The notes: generated by a model not told the origin, from the letters alone. 64,000 nt of DNA from Wenzhouxiangella sp. 15190 (GCF_003417465.1 NZ_QVMV01000042.1:1-64000); one strand, 5' to 3'; counted from the stretch's first letter, positions 1 to 10,046 are shown. Numbers and translations: made by a program.

Positions 1-63
1 AACGTGACCAATCGTGCCCACATTGACGTGCGGCTTGGTGCGTTCAAACTTTGCCTTGGACAT
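1..63 (-). CDS. tuf: Elongation factor Tu, N-terminal fragment cut by the window edge
   Basis: Only the first 21 codons are present. They read MSKAKFERTKPHVNVGTIGHV, the near-invariant EF-Tu N-terminus running into the first GTP-binding loop. EF-Tu delivers aminoacyl-tRNA to the ribosome in the cytoplasm. The gene follows tRNA-Tyr, tRNA-Gly and tRNA-Thr on the same strand, the order of the enterobacterial tufB operon, so it is probably co-transcribed with them. The rest of the gene lies left of the window. Confidence 0.95.
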   Translation of the reverse strand, partial: MSKAKFERTKPHVNVGTIGHV

Positions 64-109
64 GCCTCAACACTCCGTTTTGTTTTACTTTACAAGTTGT
101 CGATGATCG

Positions 110-185
<76 letters not shown>

Positions 186-198
186 GCTCAATAATTGC

Positions 199-272
199 TG
201 GAGCGGGTGATCGGAATCGAACCGACATCATCAGCTTGGAAGGCTGAGGTTCTACCGTTGAACTACACCCGC
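199..272 (-). tRNA. tRNA-Gly (TCC)
   Basis: A 74-nt cloverleaf with encoded CCA. The acceptor stem is GCGGGTG/CACCCGC and the anticodon loop CTTCCAA gives TCC, which reads GGA. The T-arm is GGTTCGATTCC. It lies between tRNA-Tyr and tRNA-Thr in the tuf operon. Confidence 0.97.
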
Positions 273-306
273 TCGGAATAACCGACTTCTTCCAAACCTC
301 AAACTC

Positions 307-391
307 TGGTGGAGGGGGCAGGATTCGAACCTGCGAAGGCTAAGCCAGCAGATTTACAGTCTGCCCTCGTTGACCGCTTGAGTACCCCTCC
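307..391 (-). tRNA. tRNA-Tyr (GTA)
   Basis: An 85-nt class II tRNA with a long variable arm and encoded CCA. The acceptor stem is GGAGGGG/CCCCTCC. The anticodon loop CTGTAAA gives GTA, which reads TAC/TAT. It is the promoter-proximal gene of the Tyr-Gly-Thr-tuf transcript. Confidence 0.97.
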
Positions 392-454
392 GGAAATCCT
401 GCATCACGCCCGATCGGACGTTCCGACTACCCGACTTTCCAGACGAAGCCCGCA

Positions 455-483
455 ATTGTGTCCGATCCAGATTTACAAGTCAA
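455..483 (-). promoter_or_regulatory. Sigma-70 promoter of the tRNA-tuf operon
   Basis: On the minus strand the -35 is TTGACT (483-478), the spacer is exactly 17 nt, and the -10 is CACAAT (460-455). The next bases, TGCGGGC, form a GC-rich discriminator of the kind found at stringently controlled stable-RNA promoters. The tRNA-Tyr gene begins about 64 nt past the -10. No other promoter-like match was seen in the 392-558 gap. Confidence 0.75.
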
Positions 484-558
484 CCGCTTTGCACGATCAA
501 AAGGCGCATACCCGGGCGCACGGCACCCCTCGGCGCGCCGGCCGAATGCGGACGATTT

Positions 559-1503
559 TCAAAGGCCTCTCAGGTGCCTGCTGACGGCAAGCCAGGAGCC
601 GACAATACCCAGAATTCCGCTGCCCAGAATCAGGACTGCGATGATCTCCAGCGGCGGCGAGGCCAGGGCGAAATCACTGGCGTAGGCGCCGCTCAGGCGT
701 CCGACCGGCCCGGAGAGCGCAAGCAGGGCGATTTCGATAAGCAGCCAGGCGGTCAGGCCACCGGCCAGGCCGTACCAGAATCCCGAGTAGAGGAAGGGTC
801 GTCGCACGAAACCGTCTGTGGCGCCGACCAGTGACAGCACCCGGATTTCCTCGCGCCGGTTCTGGATATCCATCCGGATGGTGTTGCCGATGACGAACGC
901 CACGGCCACGGCAAACAACACCCCCAGTACGATGGCCAGGCGTTCGAGCACGGCCAGAATGGCCTGCAGGCGCTCGAGCCACTGCAGGTCGATCACCACC
1001 TGGTCGACACCATCGGCTTCTTGCAGTCGTCGGGACAACGTCTCGGGATTCTGCCCGCTCTCCGGTGTGACCTCCAGCACCCAGGGAAGCGGATTGGTCT
1101 CGATCTGTTCGGATACGTCGTCCAGCCGAAGACGCCCGGTCAGTTCGGCCATGCCCGCCTGCGGGCTGATCGGATCGACGGCGACGATGCCCGGCCGCGC
1201 GCTCAGCTTCGAGGCCAACTGCATGGCGTCGCGTTCCTCGAGTTCGGCGTCGAGAAAGACCGAAATGGTGTCGAGCCGTTCCCAGCCATCGCTGATGCGT
1301 TCGGCATTTTCAAGCGTCATGTACAGCCCGGTCGGCAGACTCAGGGTAATCGCCAACACGACCACCGTCATCAGGCTGGCCACGGGATGGCGTACCAGAG
1401 CACCCAGCGAGGACAGCAGACTGTAGGCATGCCGCCGCGCCCAGGCCCGCAATCCACCCGGCCAGGGTACGCCGCCGGATTGACTGCCCCCGCGCCGGCT
1501 CAC
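559..1503 (-). CDS. ftsX: Cell division protein FtsX
   Basis: A 314-aa inner-membrane permease-like subunit of the FtsEX complex, which couples septal peptidoglycan hydrolase activation to cell division. One N-terminal membrane segment lies at about residues 35-60. It is followed by a periplasmic domain of about 130 residues (VSVFLDAELEERDAM onward) and three C-terminal membrane segments, the usual FtsX layout. The start overlaps the ftsE stop by 4 nt (ATGA), so the pair is translationally coupled. It is the last gene of the gsp/fts minus-strand run, facing the tRNA-tuf promoter. Confidence 0.95.
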   Translation of the reverse strand: MSRRGGSQSGGVPWPGGLRAWARRHAYSLLSSLGALVRHPVASLMTVVVLAITLSLPTGLYMTLENAERISDGWERLDTISVFLDAELEERDAMQLASKLSARPGIVAVDPISPQAGMAELTGRLRLDDVSEQIETNPLPWVLEVTPESGQNPETLSRRLQEADGVDQVVIDLQWLERLQAILAVLERLAIVLGVLFAVAVAFVIGNTIRMDIQNRREEIRVLSLVGATDGFVRRPFLYSGFWYGLAGGLTAWLLIEIALLALSGPVGRLSGAYASDFALASPPLEIIAVLILGSGILGIVGSWLAVSRHLRGL

Positions 1504-2183
1504 GAGACCGTCACCTGCTTCGCCGGCACGTCGTCGGCCAGTGTGCCGTCCTTGAGCACCAGCACCCGGCGCTGCAGGCGCCGAATCAAGTCCAGGTCAT
1601 GGCTTGCGATCAACACGGTGGTACCGAGCTCATGGAGCGACACGAAGAACTGCATCAGCTCGGCGGAAAGCTCGGGGTCGAGGTTGCCGGTCGGTTCGTC
1701 GGCCAGCAACAGCGACGGCTTGGCGACGATCGCCCGGGCGATGCCGACACGTTGTTGCTGCCCGCCCGAGAGCATGGGCGGATACGAACGCTCCTTGTCG
1801 AGCAGACCGACCTTGTCGAGCGCCGCCCTGACCCGCCGCCGAATCTCCGGGTAGGCCACGCCGGCAATGACCAGCGGCAGTGCGACGTTGTCGAACACCC
1901 GACGATCACTGAGCAGCGCGTGCTCCTGGAAGACGATACCGATCTGCCTTCGCAGCCACGGAATCTGGCGGCGTGAAAGACGACCGACATTGCGCCCGTC
2001 GAACAGCACCCGTCCCCGGCTGGGACGTTCGAGCAACGCGATGAGCTTGAGCAGCGTGGACTTGCCGGCGCCGGAACGCCCGGTCAGGAACACCATTTCG
2101 CCGCGGCCCAGTTCGAAACTGATGTCCCCCAGCGCCTGGATGCCGCCGGGATAGCGCTTGGCGACCTGCTCGAAGCGGATCAT
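1500..2183 (-). CDS. ftsE: Cell division ATP-binding protein FtsE
   Basis: ATPase of the FtsEX complex, about 227 aa. Seen: Walker A GRSGAGKST, signature LSGGQQQR, Walker B LLLADEPTGNLD and the switch His in LIASHDLD. I chose the start MIRFEQVAKRYPGG because it matches the family N-terminus. An in-frame ATG six codons upstream (position 2201) adds MVTSEH and has no better ribosome site. The gene begins about 22 nt after the gspF stop, so it may be transcribed with the secretion genes, an unusual neighbour for ftsEX. Confidence 0.95.
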   Translation of the reverse strand: MIRFEQVAKRYPGGIQALGDISFELGRGEMVFLTGRSGAGKSTLLKLIALLERPSRGRVLFDGRNVGRLSRRQIPWLRRQIGIVFQEHALLSDRRVFDNVALPLVIAGVAYPEIRRRVRAALDKVGLLDKERSYPPMLSGGQQQRVGIARAIVAKPSLLLADEPTGNLDPELSAELMQFFVSLHELGTTVLIASHDLDLIRRLQRRVLVLKDGTLADDVPAKQVTVS

Positions 2184-2205
2184 GTGTTCACTCGTGACCA
2201 TGGTC

Positions 2206-3408
2206 TCAGGAAAGCAGCTGGCTCATGGACATGATCGGCAGCATGATGGCGAGCACGATATAGAGCACCACCAGCCCGACGAGGAGGATCAGCGCCGGCT
2301 GAAGGACCGCCAGCAACAGCTGGCTCGCCGCCTGCAGTTCGCGCTCCTGCAGCCGGGCAGCCTGTTCGAGCATCGGGGCGAGTTCGCCGCTGCGCTCGCC
2401 ACCGGCCAGCAGGCGACGGGCCATCGGCGGCAACCAGTCGAACTGCCCCAGGGCCCGCGTCAGCGACACGCCCTCGCGAACCTGGGCGCCGGCCGTGGCG
2501 ACGTCAGCCCGGATCTGCCGGTTGCCGACCACTTCCCCGGCCACCCGCAGGGCATCGACCAGGGGCACCGTGCTGGCCACCAAAATAGCCAGGGTGCGCG
2601 TCAGCGTGGCGGTCTCCCGCGAGCGCGCCAGTCGACCGAGAACCGGCACGTTCAGCAGCCAGGCGTCAAATCGCTGGCGAATGCCCGGCTGCCTCAGCGC
2701 TACCACCGCACCGAAACCGAGCAAGACAAGAACGATCAGCAGCAGCCAGCCCCAGCCGGCGATGAAGTCCGACAGCCCGAGCAAGCTGCGAGTGAGCAGC
2801 GGCAACTCGCGCGAGGCCTGATCGAAAACGCCGACCACCCGCGGCACGACAAAACCGATCAGGCCCCAGACCACGGCGATGGCAATGACGGTCAGCACCA
2901 CCGGGTAAACGAGCGCCAGCGAGAAGCTGCGCCGCATTTCCTCGCGCTGTTCGGCAAAGCCGGCGAGGCGATCGAGGACACCGTCGAGGGCGCCGGCCCG
3001 TTCGCCGGCGGCAACCGAAGCGCTGTAGAGCGGCGGAAACAGTCGCGGCTGTTCGGCCATGGCCGCCGACAGGCTCTGCCCCTCCATCACGCGCGCCCGG
3101 ATGGCGCCGAGCTGGCGCCGCGAGCGGGACTGATCGGCCTGCTCGACCAGCACGGAAAGCGCTTCTTCCAGCGGCAGGCCGGCGGTCAGCAGCGTACTCA
3201 ACTGACGCAGCAGCAGTGCGCGCTCCCGGCCCTGTCCGCCGAATCCGGCTCTGCCGGAACGCTGGCCCTCGTCGACTCCTTGCACTTCCAGCGGAATCAG
3301 CCCGCGCTCGCGCAGCTGCGCTCGCGCTGCGCGCGCACTGTCGGCCTGGACCACCCCGCGGGCGGTCGAGCCGGTATCGGTCAGTGCCTGGTATTCGTAT
3401 GCTTGCAT
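2206..3408 (-). CDS. gspF: Type II secretion system inner-membrane protein GspF
   Basis: A 400-aa polytopic platform protein of the T2SS. Two tandem GspF domains are visible, at about residues 70-190 (LLRQLSTLLTAGLPLEEAL) and 270-395 (LTRTLAILVASTVPLVDAL). Three membrane segments lie near 165-190, 215-240 and 370-395. The start MQAYEYQAL is the conserved GspF N-terminus. A longer reading to 3534 would run into repeat DNA and is rejected. The gene is separated from gspE by a 249-nt gap holding an inverted-repeat element, and it runs almost directly into ftsE. Confidence 0.94.
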   Translation of the reverse strand: MQAYEYQALTDTGSTARGVVQADSARAARAQLRERGLIPLEVQGVDEGQRSGRAGFGGQGRERALLLRQLSTLLTAGLPLEEALSVLVEQADQSRSRRQLGAIRARVMEGQSLSAAMAEQPRLFPPLYSASVAAGERAGALDGVLDRLAGFAEQREEMRRSFSLALVYPVVLTVIAIAVVWGLIGFVVPRVVGVFDQASRELPLLTRSLLGLSDFIAGWGWLLLIVLVLLGFGAVVALRQPGIRQRFDAWLLNVPVLGRLARSRETATLTRTLAILVASTVPLVDALRVAGEVVGNRQIRADVATAGAQVREGVSLTRALGQFDWLPPMARRLLAGGERSGELAPMLEQAARLQERELQAASQLLLAVLQPALILLVGLVVLYIVLAIMLPIMSMSQLLS

Positions 3409-3488
3409 CAGGGTGTGCCGTCGGGTCGCGTGGTGCCGGGTGTGCAGTCCGTGGGGGCAGCTGGTTGCACAGCAGTCAGGTTCAGGCC

Positions 3489-3650
3489 GAAATTCGAAAT
3501 CCGAAGCACCAAATTCGAAAAGTACGGCGAGCAACGGAATCGCCTCATCGAGGCGAGCGAGTCAATGTCTGGGATCGTTGAAATGGCAACCGTTTCGGTC
3601 ATTCGAATTTCGAATTTGTTTCGTATTTGGTGCTTCGGATTTCGGATTTG
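3489..3650. repeat. AT-rich word-type inverted repeat, family R1 (copy A)
   Basis: The left arm (about 3489-3520) and right arm (about 3591-3650) are near-complementary around TTTGGTGCTTCGGATTTCG. The right arm starts CGTTTCGGTCATTCG and then runs as degenerate ATTTCGA/ATTTGTTTCG words. The centre holds a small hairpin, CGCCTC-ATC-GAGGCG. It fills the gspE-gspF gap inside a minus-strand operon. At least eight relatives occur elsewhere in this window. Confidence 0.85.
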
Positions 3651-3657
3651 ACGTTCG

Positions 3658-5136
3658 TCAAGCCGTCCTCGTTACACGCAACACCTCCTCCAGCGAGGTC
3701 TTTCCCGCCAGCGCCTTGCGCCAGCCGTCGGCGAAGATCGACGGAGAAAGCTCGCGTGCCAGATCGTCCAGGGCCTGCTCCGAGGCGCCGTCGTGGATCA
3801 GTTTGCGCATGGCCTCGTTGACCGGCACCAGTTCGTAAATCCCTGTGCGGCCGTGATAGCCGGACTGGTCGGCCGGCAAGTCGTCCCCTGGCCGGTAAAG
3901 CGTGACCGGCTCGCCGGCATTCACGCCCAGGCGCTCGAGTTCGGCAACGTCGATCGTGTAGGCCTCGCGCGTAGCCGGATCGAGCACGCGCACGAGGCGC
4001 TGGGCCAGCACGCCGATCAGGCTGGAAGCCAGCAGGAAGGGCTCGACACCCATGTCGACCAGGCGTGCGATGGCGCCCACCGCCGTGTTGGTATGCAGGG
4101 TCGACAGCACCAGGTGGCCGGTCAGGCTGGCCTGTACCGCGATTCGCGCAGTCTCGAGATCCCGGATTTCGCCCACCATCACCACATCCGGATCCTGGCG
4201 CAGAATGGCGCGCAGGCCACGGGCGAAGGTCAGGTCCACCTTGGGATTGACCTGCGTCTGGCCGACACCGTCGAGATCGTATTCGATCGGATCCTCGACG
4301 GTCATGATATTGCGGCTGCGATCGTTGAGCCGCATCAGCGCGGCATACAACGTGGTCGACTTGCCCGAACCGGTCGGGCCGGTCACCAGCAGGATGCCGT
4401 GCGGGCGCTGGATCAGAGACTCCATCCGGTCGCGGGTGGCCTCGTCCATACCCAGTTCGGCCAGATCGAGCCGGCCGGCCTGCTTGTCGAGCAGCCTCAG
4501 CACCACGCGCTCGCCGTGGTTGGAAGGCAGCGTCGACACGCGAACATCGACCGGACGCCCGGCAATGCGCAGGCCGATGCGGCCGTCCTGCGGGACACGT
4601 TTTTCGGCGATGTCGAGGCGGGCCATGACCTTGATGCGCGAAACGATCAACCCGGCCAGGCCACGCGCCGGGGCCATCACCTCGCGCAGAACGCCGTCGA
4701 CACGGAAACGGATCGACAGGCGCTCCTCGAAGGGTTCGAGATGGATGTCGGAAGCGCCCTCGCGAATGGCCTGGGTGAGCACACCGTTGATCAGGCGGAT
4801 GATCGGGGCGTCGTCTTCGGATTCGAGGAGATCGGCCGGCTCCGGCAGATCCTCGGCCAGGCGCGCCAAGTCGAGTTCCTCGCCCAGATCCTCGGCGGCG
4901 TGCCGGGCCGAAGTGTCGTCGGCCTCGTAGAGCCCGGTTATCAGGCGGTCGAAATCCGCCTTCGACTGGCGCTCGATCTGAACCGGCCCGTCGAGCCGGC
5001 GGCGGACTTCCTGCACGGCAGCCACGTCGATCGGTTCGCGCACCACCAGCCGCGTCCGGCCCTGGCCGTCGCGTCCGGCCACCGTGACACCGCGCTTGCG
5101 CGCAAAGCCATAGGCCGGCCGGAACTCACTGGTCAT
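3658..5136 (-). CDS. gspE: Type II secretion ATPase GspE, lacking the tetracysteine zinc motif
   Basis: A 492-aa cytoplasmic hexameric ATPase that powers pseudopilus assembly. Seen: Walker [11 protein letters not shown], the Asp box and Walker B region [11 protein letters not shown], and the His box LSTLHTNTA. The start [10 protein letters not shown] overlaps the gspD end by 11 nt. Most GspE proteins carry a CxxC...CxxC zinc subdomain just before the GYxGRTGIYE segment. Here that stretch reads [17 protein letters not shown] and [17 protein letters not shown], with no cysteines. Either this lineage dispenses with zinc or the region has been remodelled. The pseudopilin genes are not in the window. 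Confidence 0.93.
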   Translation of the reverse strand: MTSEFRPAYGFARKRGVTVAGRDGQGRTRLVVREPIDVAAVQEVRRRLDGPVQIERQSKADFDRLITGLYEADDTSARHAAEDLGEELDLARLAEDLPEPADLLESEDDAPIIRLINGVLTQAIREGASDIHLEPFEERLSIRFRVDGVLREVMAPARGLAGLIVSRIKVMARLDIAEKRVPQDGRIGLRIAGRPVDVRVSTLPSNHGERVVLRLLDKQAGRLDLAELGMDEATRDRMESLIQRPHGILLVTGPTGSGKSTTLYAALMRLNDRSRNIMTVEDPIEYDLDGVGQTQVNPKVDLTFARGLRAILRQDPDVVMVGEIRDLETARIAVQASLTGHLVLSTLHTNTAVGAIARLVDMGVEPFLLASSLIGVLAQRLVRVLDPATREAYTIDVAELERLGVNAGEPVTLYRPGDDLPADQSGYHGRTGIYELVPVNEAMRKLIHDGASEQALDDLARELSPSIFADGWRKALAGKTSLEEVLRVTRTA

Positions 5137-7081
5137 CGCGACTCGAATCACCCGACTGGCCCGAGCCACTCGGTGTCTCCGGTGCAGCCTGCATGAACGC
5201 TTCGAGTTCGGGCAGCAGCGGCATCTGTTCCTTGCGCCCCAAACCATCGACCGACTCGCGCTGATCAAGCTGCAGGTCGCGGATCCGGGTGTATTTCGAA
5301 CGTGTAATGCTGTCCATCAAGGCCTCGTCGTGCAGGATCTGCGGCCGGATGAACACCATCAGGTTGCGCTTGACCTTGCTGCTGGTTCGGTAGCGGAACA
5401 GCTCGCCGAGCAGGGGGATACGCCCCAGCCCCGGCACCTCTTCACGCCCCTCCTGCAGATCGTCGCTCATCAGACCACCCAGCACCAGGATCGAACCGTC
5501 GGGCACCATCACGCGCGTGGAGATCGTGCGCTTGTCGGTAATCAAATCGACCGCGCCGGTCGAGGGCGCCAGGGTCGAGACCTCCTGCGAGATGTTGAGC
5601 ATGACGGCGTCACCCTCATTGATGTGCGGGGTAACGTTGAGCTTGACGCCGATTTCTTCACGGTTGATGGTCTGAAAGGGATTGACCTGGCCTTCGCTCG
5701 TCGACAGACCCTGACTGGAGAAACTGCCCGACAGGAACGGTACTTCCTGGCCGACGTTGATGCTCGCCTCGTGGTTGTCCAGGGTCACGATCGAGGGTGT
5801 GGACAGCACGTTGGTATTGGAATCGCTGGCCAGCGCCCGGGCCAGACCGCCGATCTCGAGCAACTCCATGCCGAGCAGGCTGGTCGTTCCGCCCACATAA
5901 CCGAGATTCAGGCCGCGGCCGGGCAGCAGCATGTTGCCGTTCTCACCGCTGCCGAGACCGGCGCTGAGATTGATGATGTTGTTGCCGCCGGACTCGAAAT
6001 TGGTTCCGCCGAAGAATCCGGAATCGCCCGACTCGAAAGCCTGCCACTGGATACCCAGTTCCCGGCTGGTGTCCACGGCCACTTCGGCGATGATCGCCTC
6101 GACCAGCACCTGGGCGCGACGGACGTCGAGTTGGTCGACGACCGACTCGATCGACCGGAAAGTCGAAGGCGGCGCCGTCACGACCAGGGCGTTGGTCTCG
6201 CCGTGGGCCTGAATGCGCGCCTTCGCCCCTTCCTCCGAATCGAGTTCCAGCATGCCTTCGAGTACCGGAACCAGGGTGTCGGCCGTGGCGTAGCGCAGGT
6301 AGATCACCCGCGTGCTGCCTTCGGACTCCAGCGGTGTATCCAGGTGGCTAATCAGGGTGCGCAAACGCAGGCGCCGGGCGGGGTCGCCGGAAAGCACGAC
6401 GGTATTGCTGCGCTGGTCCGCCACCGCCGACTGCGCCCCGCCGTTGGCCGGGTAGATCTGGTTGATCAGTTGCACGACATCGGCGGCATCGGCATGCGAC
6501 AGGGCAATCACCTCGACCTCCTGATCGATGGCCGCATCCAGTCGTTCGATGATGGTCTCGATGCGCCGGATGTTTGTGGCCCGGTCACTGACGATCAGGC
6601 TGTTCGAGCTTTCGTGGTGCACCATGTAGGCCGACTGCGGCAGCAACTGGCGCAGCAGTTGCGAGACCTCGCCGGCGTCGACGTGCTCGAGCTTGATGAT
6701 GCGCGTGACCGGCTCGTCGCCGCCGCCGCGCATGTCGTCGACGGGAACGCGCCCGTCCTGGCGGGCATTGACGTCGGGTACCACCCGCACGGTCTCGTCA
6801 TCGCCCACGGCGGCGTATCCGTGAACGCGCAGAATGGACTGGAAAACCTGCCAGACTTCCTCGTCGTCGAGCGATTGCGAGGAAATCACGGTGACCTGTC
6901 CGGATACCTGCGGATCGACGATGATCGAACGCCCGGTCATGTCGGCCACGGTCGTGATCAGGGCCCGGATGTCGGCGTCCTTGAAGTTGAGCACGTGGCC
7001 GTTATCTTCGGCCGCATCCTGCGCCAATGCCGGTAGCGACAGCGCCAGCAGGACGGCAGCCAGTCGAATTGATCGCATCAT
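5126..7081 (-). CDS. gspD: Type II secretion secretin GspD
   Basis: A 651-aa outer-membrane secretin. A signal peptide ends after [10 protein letters not shown]. The N0 domain (about residues 27-100) is followed by repeated N1-N3 ring domains ([58 protein letters not shown]). The C-terminal secretin domain includes [20 protein letters not shown] and VLGGLMSD. The length is typical of the family. The gene starts 4 nt inside the end of gspC and overlaps gspE, so C-D-E are translationally coupled. Confidence 0.95.
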   Translation of the reverse strand: MMRSIRLAAVLLALSLPALAQDAAEDNGHVLNFKDADIRALITTVADMTGRSIIVDPQVSGQVTVISSQSLDDEEVWQVFQSILRVHGYAAVGDDETVRVVPDVNARQDGRVPVDDMRGGGDEPVTRIIKLEHVDAGEVSQLLRQLLPQSAYMVHHESSNSLIVSDRATNIRRIETIIERLDAAIDQEVEVIALSHADAADVVQLINQIYPANGGAQSAVADQRSNTVVLSGDPARRLRLRTLISHLDTPLESEGSTRVIYLRYATADTLVPVLEGMLELDSEEGAKARIQAHGETNALVVTAPPSTFRSIESVVDQLDVRRAQVLVEAIIAEVAVDTSRELGIQWQAFESGDSGFFGGTNFESGGNNIINLSAGLGSGENGNMLLPGRGLNLGYVGGTTSLLGMELLEIGGLARALASDSNTNVLSTPSIVTLDNHEASINVGQEVPFLSGSFSSQGLSTSEGQVNPFQTINREEIGVKLNVTPHINEGDAVMLNISQEVSTLAPSTGAVDLITDKRTISTRVMVPDGSILVLGGLMSDDLQEGREEVPGLGRIPLLGELFRYRTSSKVKRNLMVFIRPQILHDEALMDSITRSKYTRIRDLQLDQRESVDGLGRKEQMPLLPELEAFMQAAPETPSGSGQSGDSSRDDQ

Positions 7082-7956
7082 TTTGATTGCAGACTCCCCA
7101 TGATTTGCTCGAGATCGGGCCGCAGCGTCATTTCCCGTTCGCCGCGACGCACCTTGATCGACACTTCCCCGCTCGACATGACGTCGGAGAACAGGCCCCG
7201 CACGGCCTGCGCCGACTCCAGCGGCTGGCCGTTGACCGCCAGAACGACGTCGTTGACTTCCAGGCCCAGGGCCTGGAACAGGCGGGCGTTGCGGCCGGGC
7301 CTGACCCGAAAACCGCCGCCGGAAACCGGCATGACCGAAATGGACTGGGCCAGCTCTCCGGCGTCCAGCCCGGCCGAGCGCGCAGCCTCGGGCAACGAGG
7401 CGACGCTGGCACCTTCCGGCGCGCTGAATCCGCGAATACCGGGCAGCTGCCGCGACGGCTCCTCGGCAACCTGTTCGGATCCGGACGTGCGGCTTGCCCG
7501 CCGGGCCCCGCTCGCGGCATCGGGATCCATGGCCAGCGTCTCGCGGCGACCGTCGCGCAGGATGATCACCCGGCGTGACTCGATGGCTTCCACTTCACCG
7601 CCTCCGGGCAGCTCGTCACCTGCGCGAAAGACATCCTCGCCCGACCCATCGATCGAGATGATGGCGTAACCCCGCTTGCCGGCCACGACACCTTTCAGGC
7701 GCAAGCGACTATCGGATACCGGAACCGGCTGCAGTGTTACCGCGGGCGAAGCGGAGCGGCCGAACAAATTCCAGCGAAACTCGCCGCTGGCACCGCCGAC
7801 TTCGGGCAGCTGCGGAACCGGCAACGCCTGTGCCGATTCGACGGAAACACCGCCGAGCACCAGCCACATCGACCGCACCGCCAGCCAGACCACCGCCAGC
7901 GCCAGTACCGCGCTGCTCAGCATGGCCAGTCGCGATGACCAGGCGGGTGACATCAT
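7078..7956 (-). CDS. gspC: Type II secretion inner-membrane protein GspC
   Basis: A bitopic protein of about 292 aa linking the inner-membrane platform to the secretin. It has one N-terminal membrane segment (about residues 10-30), an HR-type domain (LRLKGVVAGKRGYAIISIDG) and a C-terminal PDZ-like domain (ALGLEVNDVVLAVNGQPLE). The ATG pair at 7956/7953 matches the family length. A GTG at 7965 preceded by GGAG is an alternative start. It is the first gene of the C-D-E-F run. Upstream is a word-type repeat (8023-8068). Confidence 0.88.
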   Translation of the reverse strand: MMSPAWSSRLAMLSSAVLALAVVWLAVRSMWLVLGGVSVESAQALPVPQLPEVGGASGEFRWNLFGRSASPAVTLQPVPVSDSRLRLKGVVAGKRGYAIISIDGSGEDVFRAGDELPGGGEVEAIESRRVIILRDGRRETLAMDPDAASGARRASRTSGSEQVAEEPSRQLPGIRGFSAPEGASVASLPEAARSAGLDAGELAQSISVMPVSGGGFRVRPGRNARLFQALGLEVNDVVLAVNGQPLESAQAVRGLFSDVMSSGEVSIKVRRGEREMTLRPDLEQIMGSLQSK

Positions 7957-8022
7957 GGCGGACACGAACGATTCGGCTCCGGGGATTGCATCTGGCGGGA
8001 GATTAGCACAGACGGGGAGGAC

Positions 8023-8068
8023 CGTTGTCTGGTTGGCTGGTTCGCTGGTTGGCTTGTTCGCTGGTTGA
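8023..8068. repeat. 8-bp word repeat CTGGTTSG (family R3, single arm)
   Basis: About five tandem copies of an 8-bp word alternating CTGGTTGG and CTGGTTCG, with one CTTGTTCG variant. No complementary arm was seen nearby. It lies between the rhlB stop and gspC. The same words recur as inverted arms at 11591-11737. Confidence 0.8.
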
Positions 8069-8180
8069 AGAAACGCAACTCCCCAAGCATGAGCGCACGT
8101 AGCCAAGCGTGTTCAGGGCCGACAGATCGTCCGTTGGGGATATGACCCCGATTACGCGGGTGGCAGTCGGGTATCCGGCC

Positions 8181-9479
8181 TCATCTCCTGTGACCCGAAC
8201 CGCTGCCCCTGTTCGGTCCGCCCCGACCTCTTCCACCGCCGTGCCGGCCGCCGTGCTTCTTGCCGCTCTTCCTGGGCGGCGGCGCCGGGCGCTCGAGTTC
8301 GGGCAGATCGTCGGGATCGTGCTGCTCGACGGGCAGCTGCATTCCGATGTATTCCTCGACCTCGGGCAGGTGGAAGGCGTAGTCTTCGCAGGCGAAGCTG
8401 ATGGCATCACCCGTTGCGCCCAGGCGGGCCGTGCGGCCGATGCGGTGGACGTAGTCGGCGGCTTCCTGCGGCATGTCGTAATTGATCACGTGGCTGACGT
8501 CGGGGATGTGCAGACCGCGTGCGGCCACATCGGTGGCGACCAGCACGTCGAGCTCGCCGTCGTGGAAGCGCTTGAGCAGGGTCTGGCGCTTTTTCTGCGG
8601 CACGCTTCCGGCCAGCATGGCGGCATTGAACCCGTTGGCCTTGAGCGTTCTCGCCACCCGGTCGGTCTGGTGGCGGGTGTTGACGAAGACCATTACGTGC
8701 CCGTCGACCATGCCCCGGAGCAGCTTGACCAGCAGCGGCAGCTTCTCGCTGTTGGACGGGTAGTAAACCACCTGGTGGACGCGGTCGCTGGTGACCTTCT
8801 CCTCCTCGAAACGGATGGTCTCTGCCTCGTTCATGTGCTCGTAGGCCAGCTCGGTGACCTTCAGCGGGAACGTGGCCGAAAACATCAGGGTCTGGCGCTT
8901 GTCGACCGGCGGCATCTTGCGGAATAAATAACGGATGTCGGCGATGAAGCCCAGATCGAACATCCGGTCGGCCTCGTCGAGCACGGCCACCTCGATCACC
9001 TTGAGGTTGTAGACGCCCTGCTTGAGGTAGTCGATCAGGCGCCCGGGCGTGCCGATCAGGATGTCGACGCCGGCGGCGATCTGTTCGCGCTGCTTGTGGT
9101 AGTCGACACCGCCGTAGGTCAGCACCGAACGCAGGCCGGTGTGCTTGCCCAGCAGCTCGGCGTCGCGATGGATCTGGATGGCCAGCTCACGTGTTGGCGC
9201 AATGATGATCGAGCGGGGATTCGGCCCGGGGCCGATCGAGTCGGGCGAGAGCAGGCGCTGGAAAACGGCCAGCAGGAAAGCGGCCGTCTTGCCGGTGCCG
9301 GTGCGGGCCTGGCCGGCCACGTCGCGCCCCGCCAGGGCCAGCGGCAGCGTTCTCTCCTGGATCGGCGTGCAATATTCGAAACCGGCATCGGCCAGGCCGC
9401 TCTGGATATCGGGGTGAAGCTCGAAGGAATCGAAACGGGTGTCGGTCAGCACCTGCTGGGCGCCAGTGTTTTCGGTCAC
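8181..9479 (-). CDS. rhlB: ATP-dependent DEAD-box RNA helicase RhlB
   Basis: A 432-aa DEAD-box helicase, in the family of the RNA-degradosome helicase. In order: Q motif ([18 protein letters not shown]), motif [13 protein letters not shown] in [16 protein letters not shown] in FSATF, and motif [10 protein letters not shown]. The tail from about residue 400 is basic and Gly-rich, typical for RNA binding. It diverges from trxA with rho beyond, the same rhlB/trxA/rho order as in enterobacteria, which supports RhlB over other DEAD-box paralogues. Confidence 0.93.
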   Translation of the reverse strand: MTENTGAQQVLTDTRFDSFELHPDIQSGLADAGFEYCTPIQERTLPLALAGRDVAGQARTGTGKTAAFLLAVFQRLLSPDSIGPGPNPRSIIIAPTRELAIQIHRDAELLGKHTGLRSVLTYGGVDYHKQREQIAAGVDILIGTPGRLIDYLKQGVYNLKVIEVAVLDEADRMFDLGFIADIRYLFRKMPPVDKRQTLMFSATFPLKVTELAYEHMNEAETIRFEEEKVTSDRVHQVVYYPSNSEKLPLLVKLLRGMVDGHVMVFVNTRHQTDRVARTLKANGFNAAMLAGSVPQKKRQTLLKRFHDGELDVLVATDVAARGLHIPDVSHVINYDMPQEAADYVHRIGRTARLGATGDAISFACEDYAFHLPEVEEYIGMQLPVEQHDPDDLPELERPAPPPRKSGKKHGGRHGGGRGRGGPNRGSGSGHRR

Positions 9480-9683
9480 GGAAATAATGTCGTCCTTGAA
9501 ATTCTGAGTGATTGCCTTGAACTAGCGTGTGATCATGGATGGCTTCAGGCCATCGAGACCCGTTTTGATCGGGAATGTCAACACACAGGCGAGCATGGCA
9601 TAGTATATTGTCAATCGTCCGTTCCTGCCGAGCCCGGACGCAAATCGCCGCCCCGACCCCCACCGCAAGGAGCAAATAGAGCC

Positions 9684-10010
9684 GTGAGCGACAACATCAT
9701 CCATGTAACCGACAGTGATTTCGAGGACAACGTTCTCAAGGCCGACGGACCGGTCCTGGTCGACTACTGGGCCGAGTGGTGCGGGCCGTGCAAGATGATC
9801 GAGCCCATTCTGCACGAGTTGGCCGACGAATACGGCGACAAGCTCAAGATCGCCAAGCTCAACATCGACGAAAACCAGCAGGTCACCAGCCGCTACAAGA
9901 TTCGCGGCATTCCGACCCTGATGATTTTCGAAAACGGCGAGCACCAGGGCACCAAAGTGGGCGCCTTGACCAAATCCGCGCTGAAGTCCTTCGTCGAAGA
10001 AACCATTTGA
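9684..10010 (+). CDS. trxA: Thioredoxin 1
   Basis: A 108-aa cytoplasmic dithiol oxidoreductase. The active site WCGPC is at about residues 32-36 and the cis-Pro is in [11 protein letters not shown] chose the GTG start (GTG AGC GAC AAC) because AAGGAG sits 11 nt upstream and the length matches E. coli thioredoxin. A much longer in-frame reading back into rhlB is an artefact. It is divergent from rhlB and upstream of rho. Confidence 0.96.
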   Translation: MSDNIIHVTDSDFEDNVLKADGPVLVDYWAEWCGPCKMIEPILHELADEYGDKLKIAKLNIDENQQVTSRYKIRGIPTLMIFENGEHQGTKVGALTKSALKSFVEETI

Positions 10011-10024
10011 GGCGTTTGGCCCCG

Positions 10025-10046
10025 GGCCGGATGATCCGGCCAATTT
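10025..10046 (+). terminator. Possible intrinsic terminator after trxA
   Basis: Stem GGCCGGA/TCCGGCC with loop TGA (10025-10041), followed by AATTT. The T-tract is short, so termination may be partial. It lies 15 nt past the trxA stop. The remaining gap to rho (10047-10263) is the rho leader and holds no other gene I can support. Confidence 0.5.

Noticed and set aside
3409-3534. 42-codon N-terminal extension of GspF
   Set aside because: It translates the R1 repeat and lacks similarity to GspF; MQAYEYQAL at 3408 is the conserved start.
2158-3651. Long plus-strand reading frame (497 codons) opposite gspF
   Set aside because: Antisense to a clear gspF. The product is a low-complexity Gln/His/Arg-rich string typical of the reverse frame of GC-rich genes, and it runs into the repeat at its end.
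5330-7036. Long plus-strand frame (568 codons) opposite gspD
   Set aside because: Mirror frame of the secretin gene with no recognisable domain and no ribosome site; gspD has full secretin motifs.
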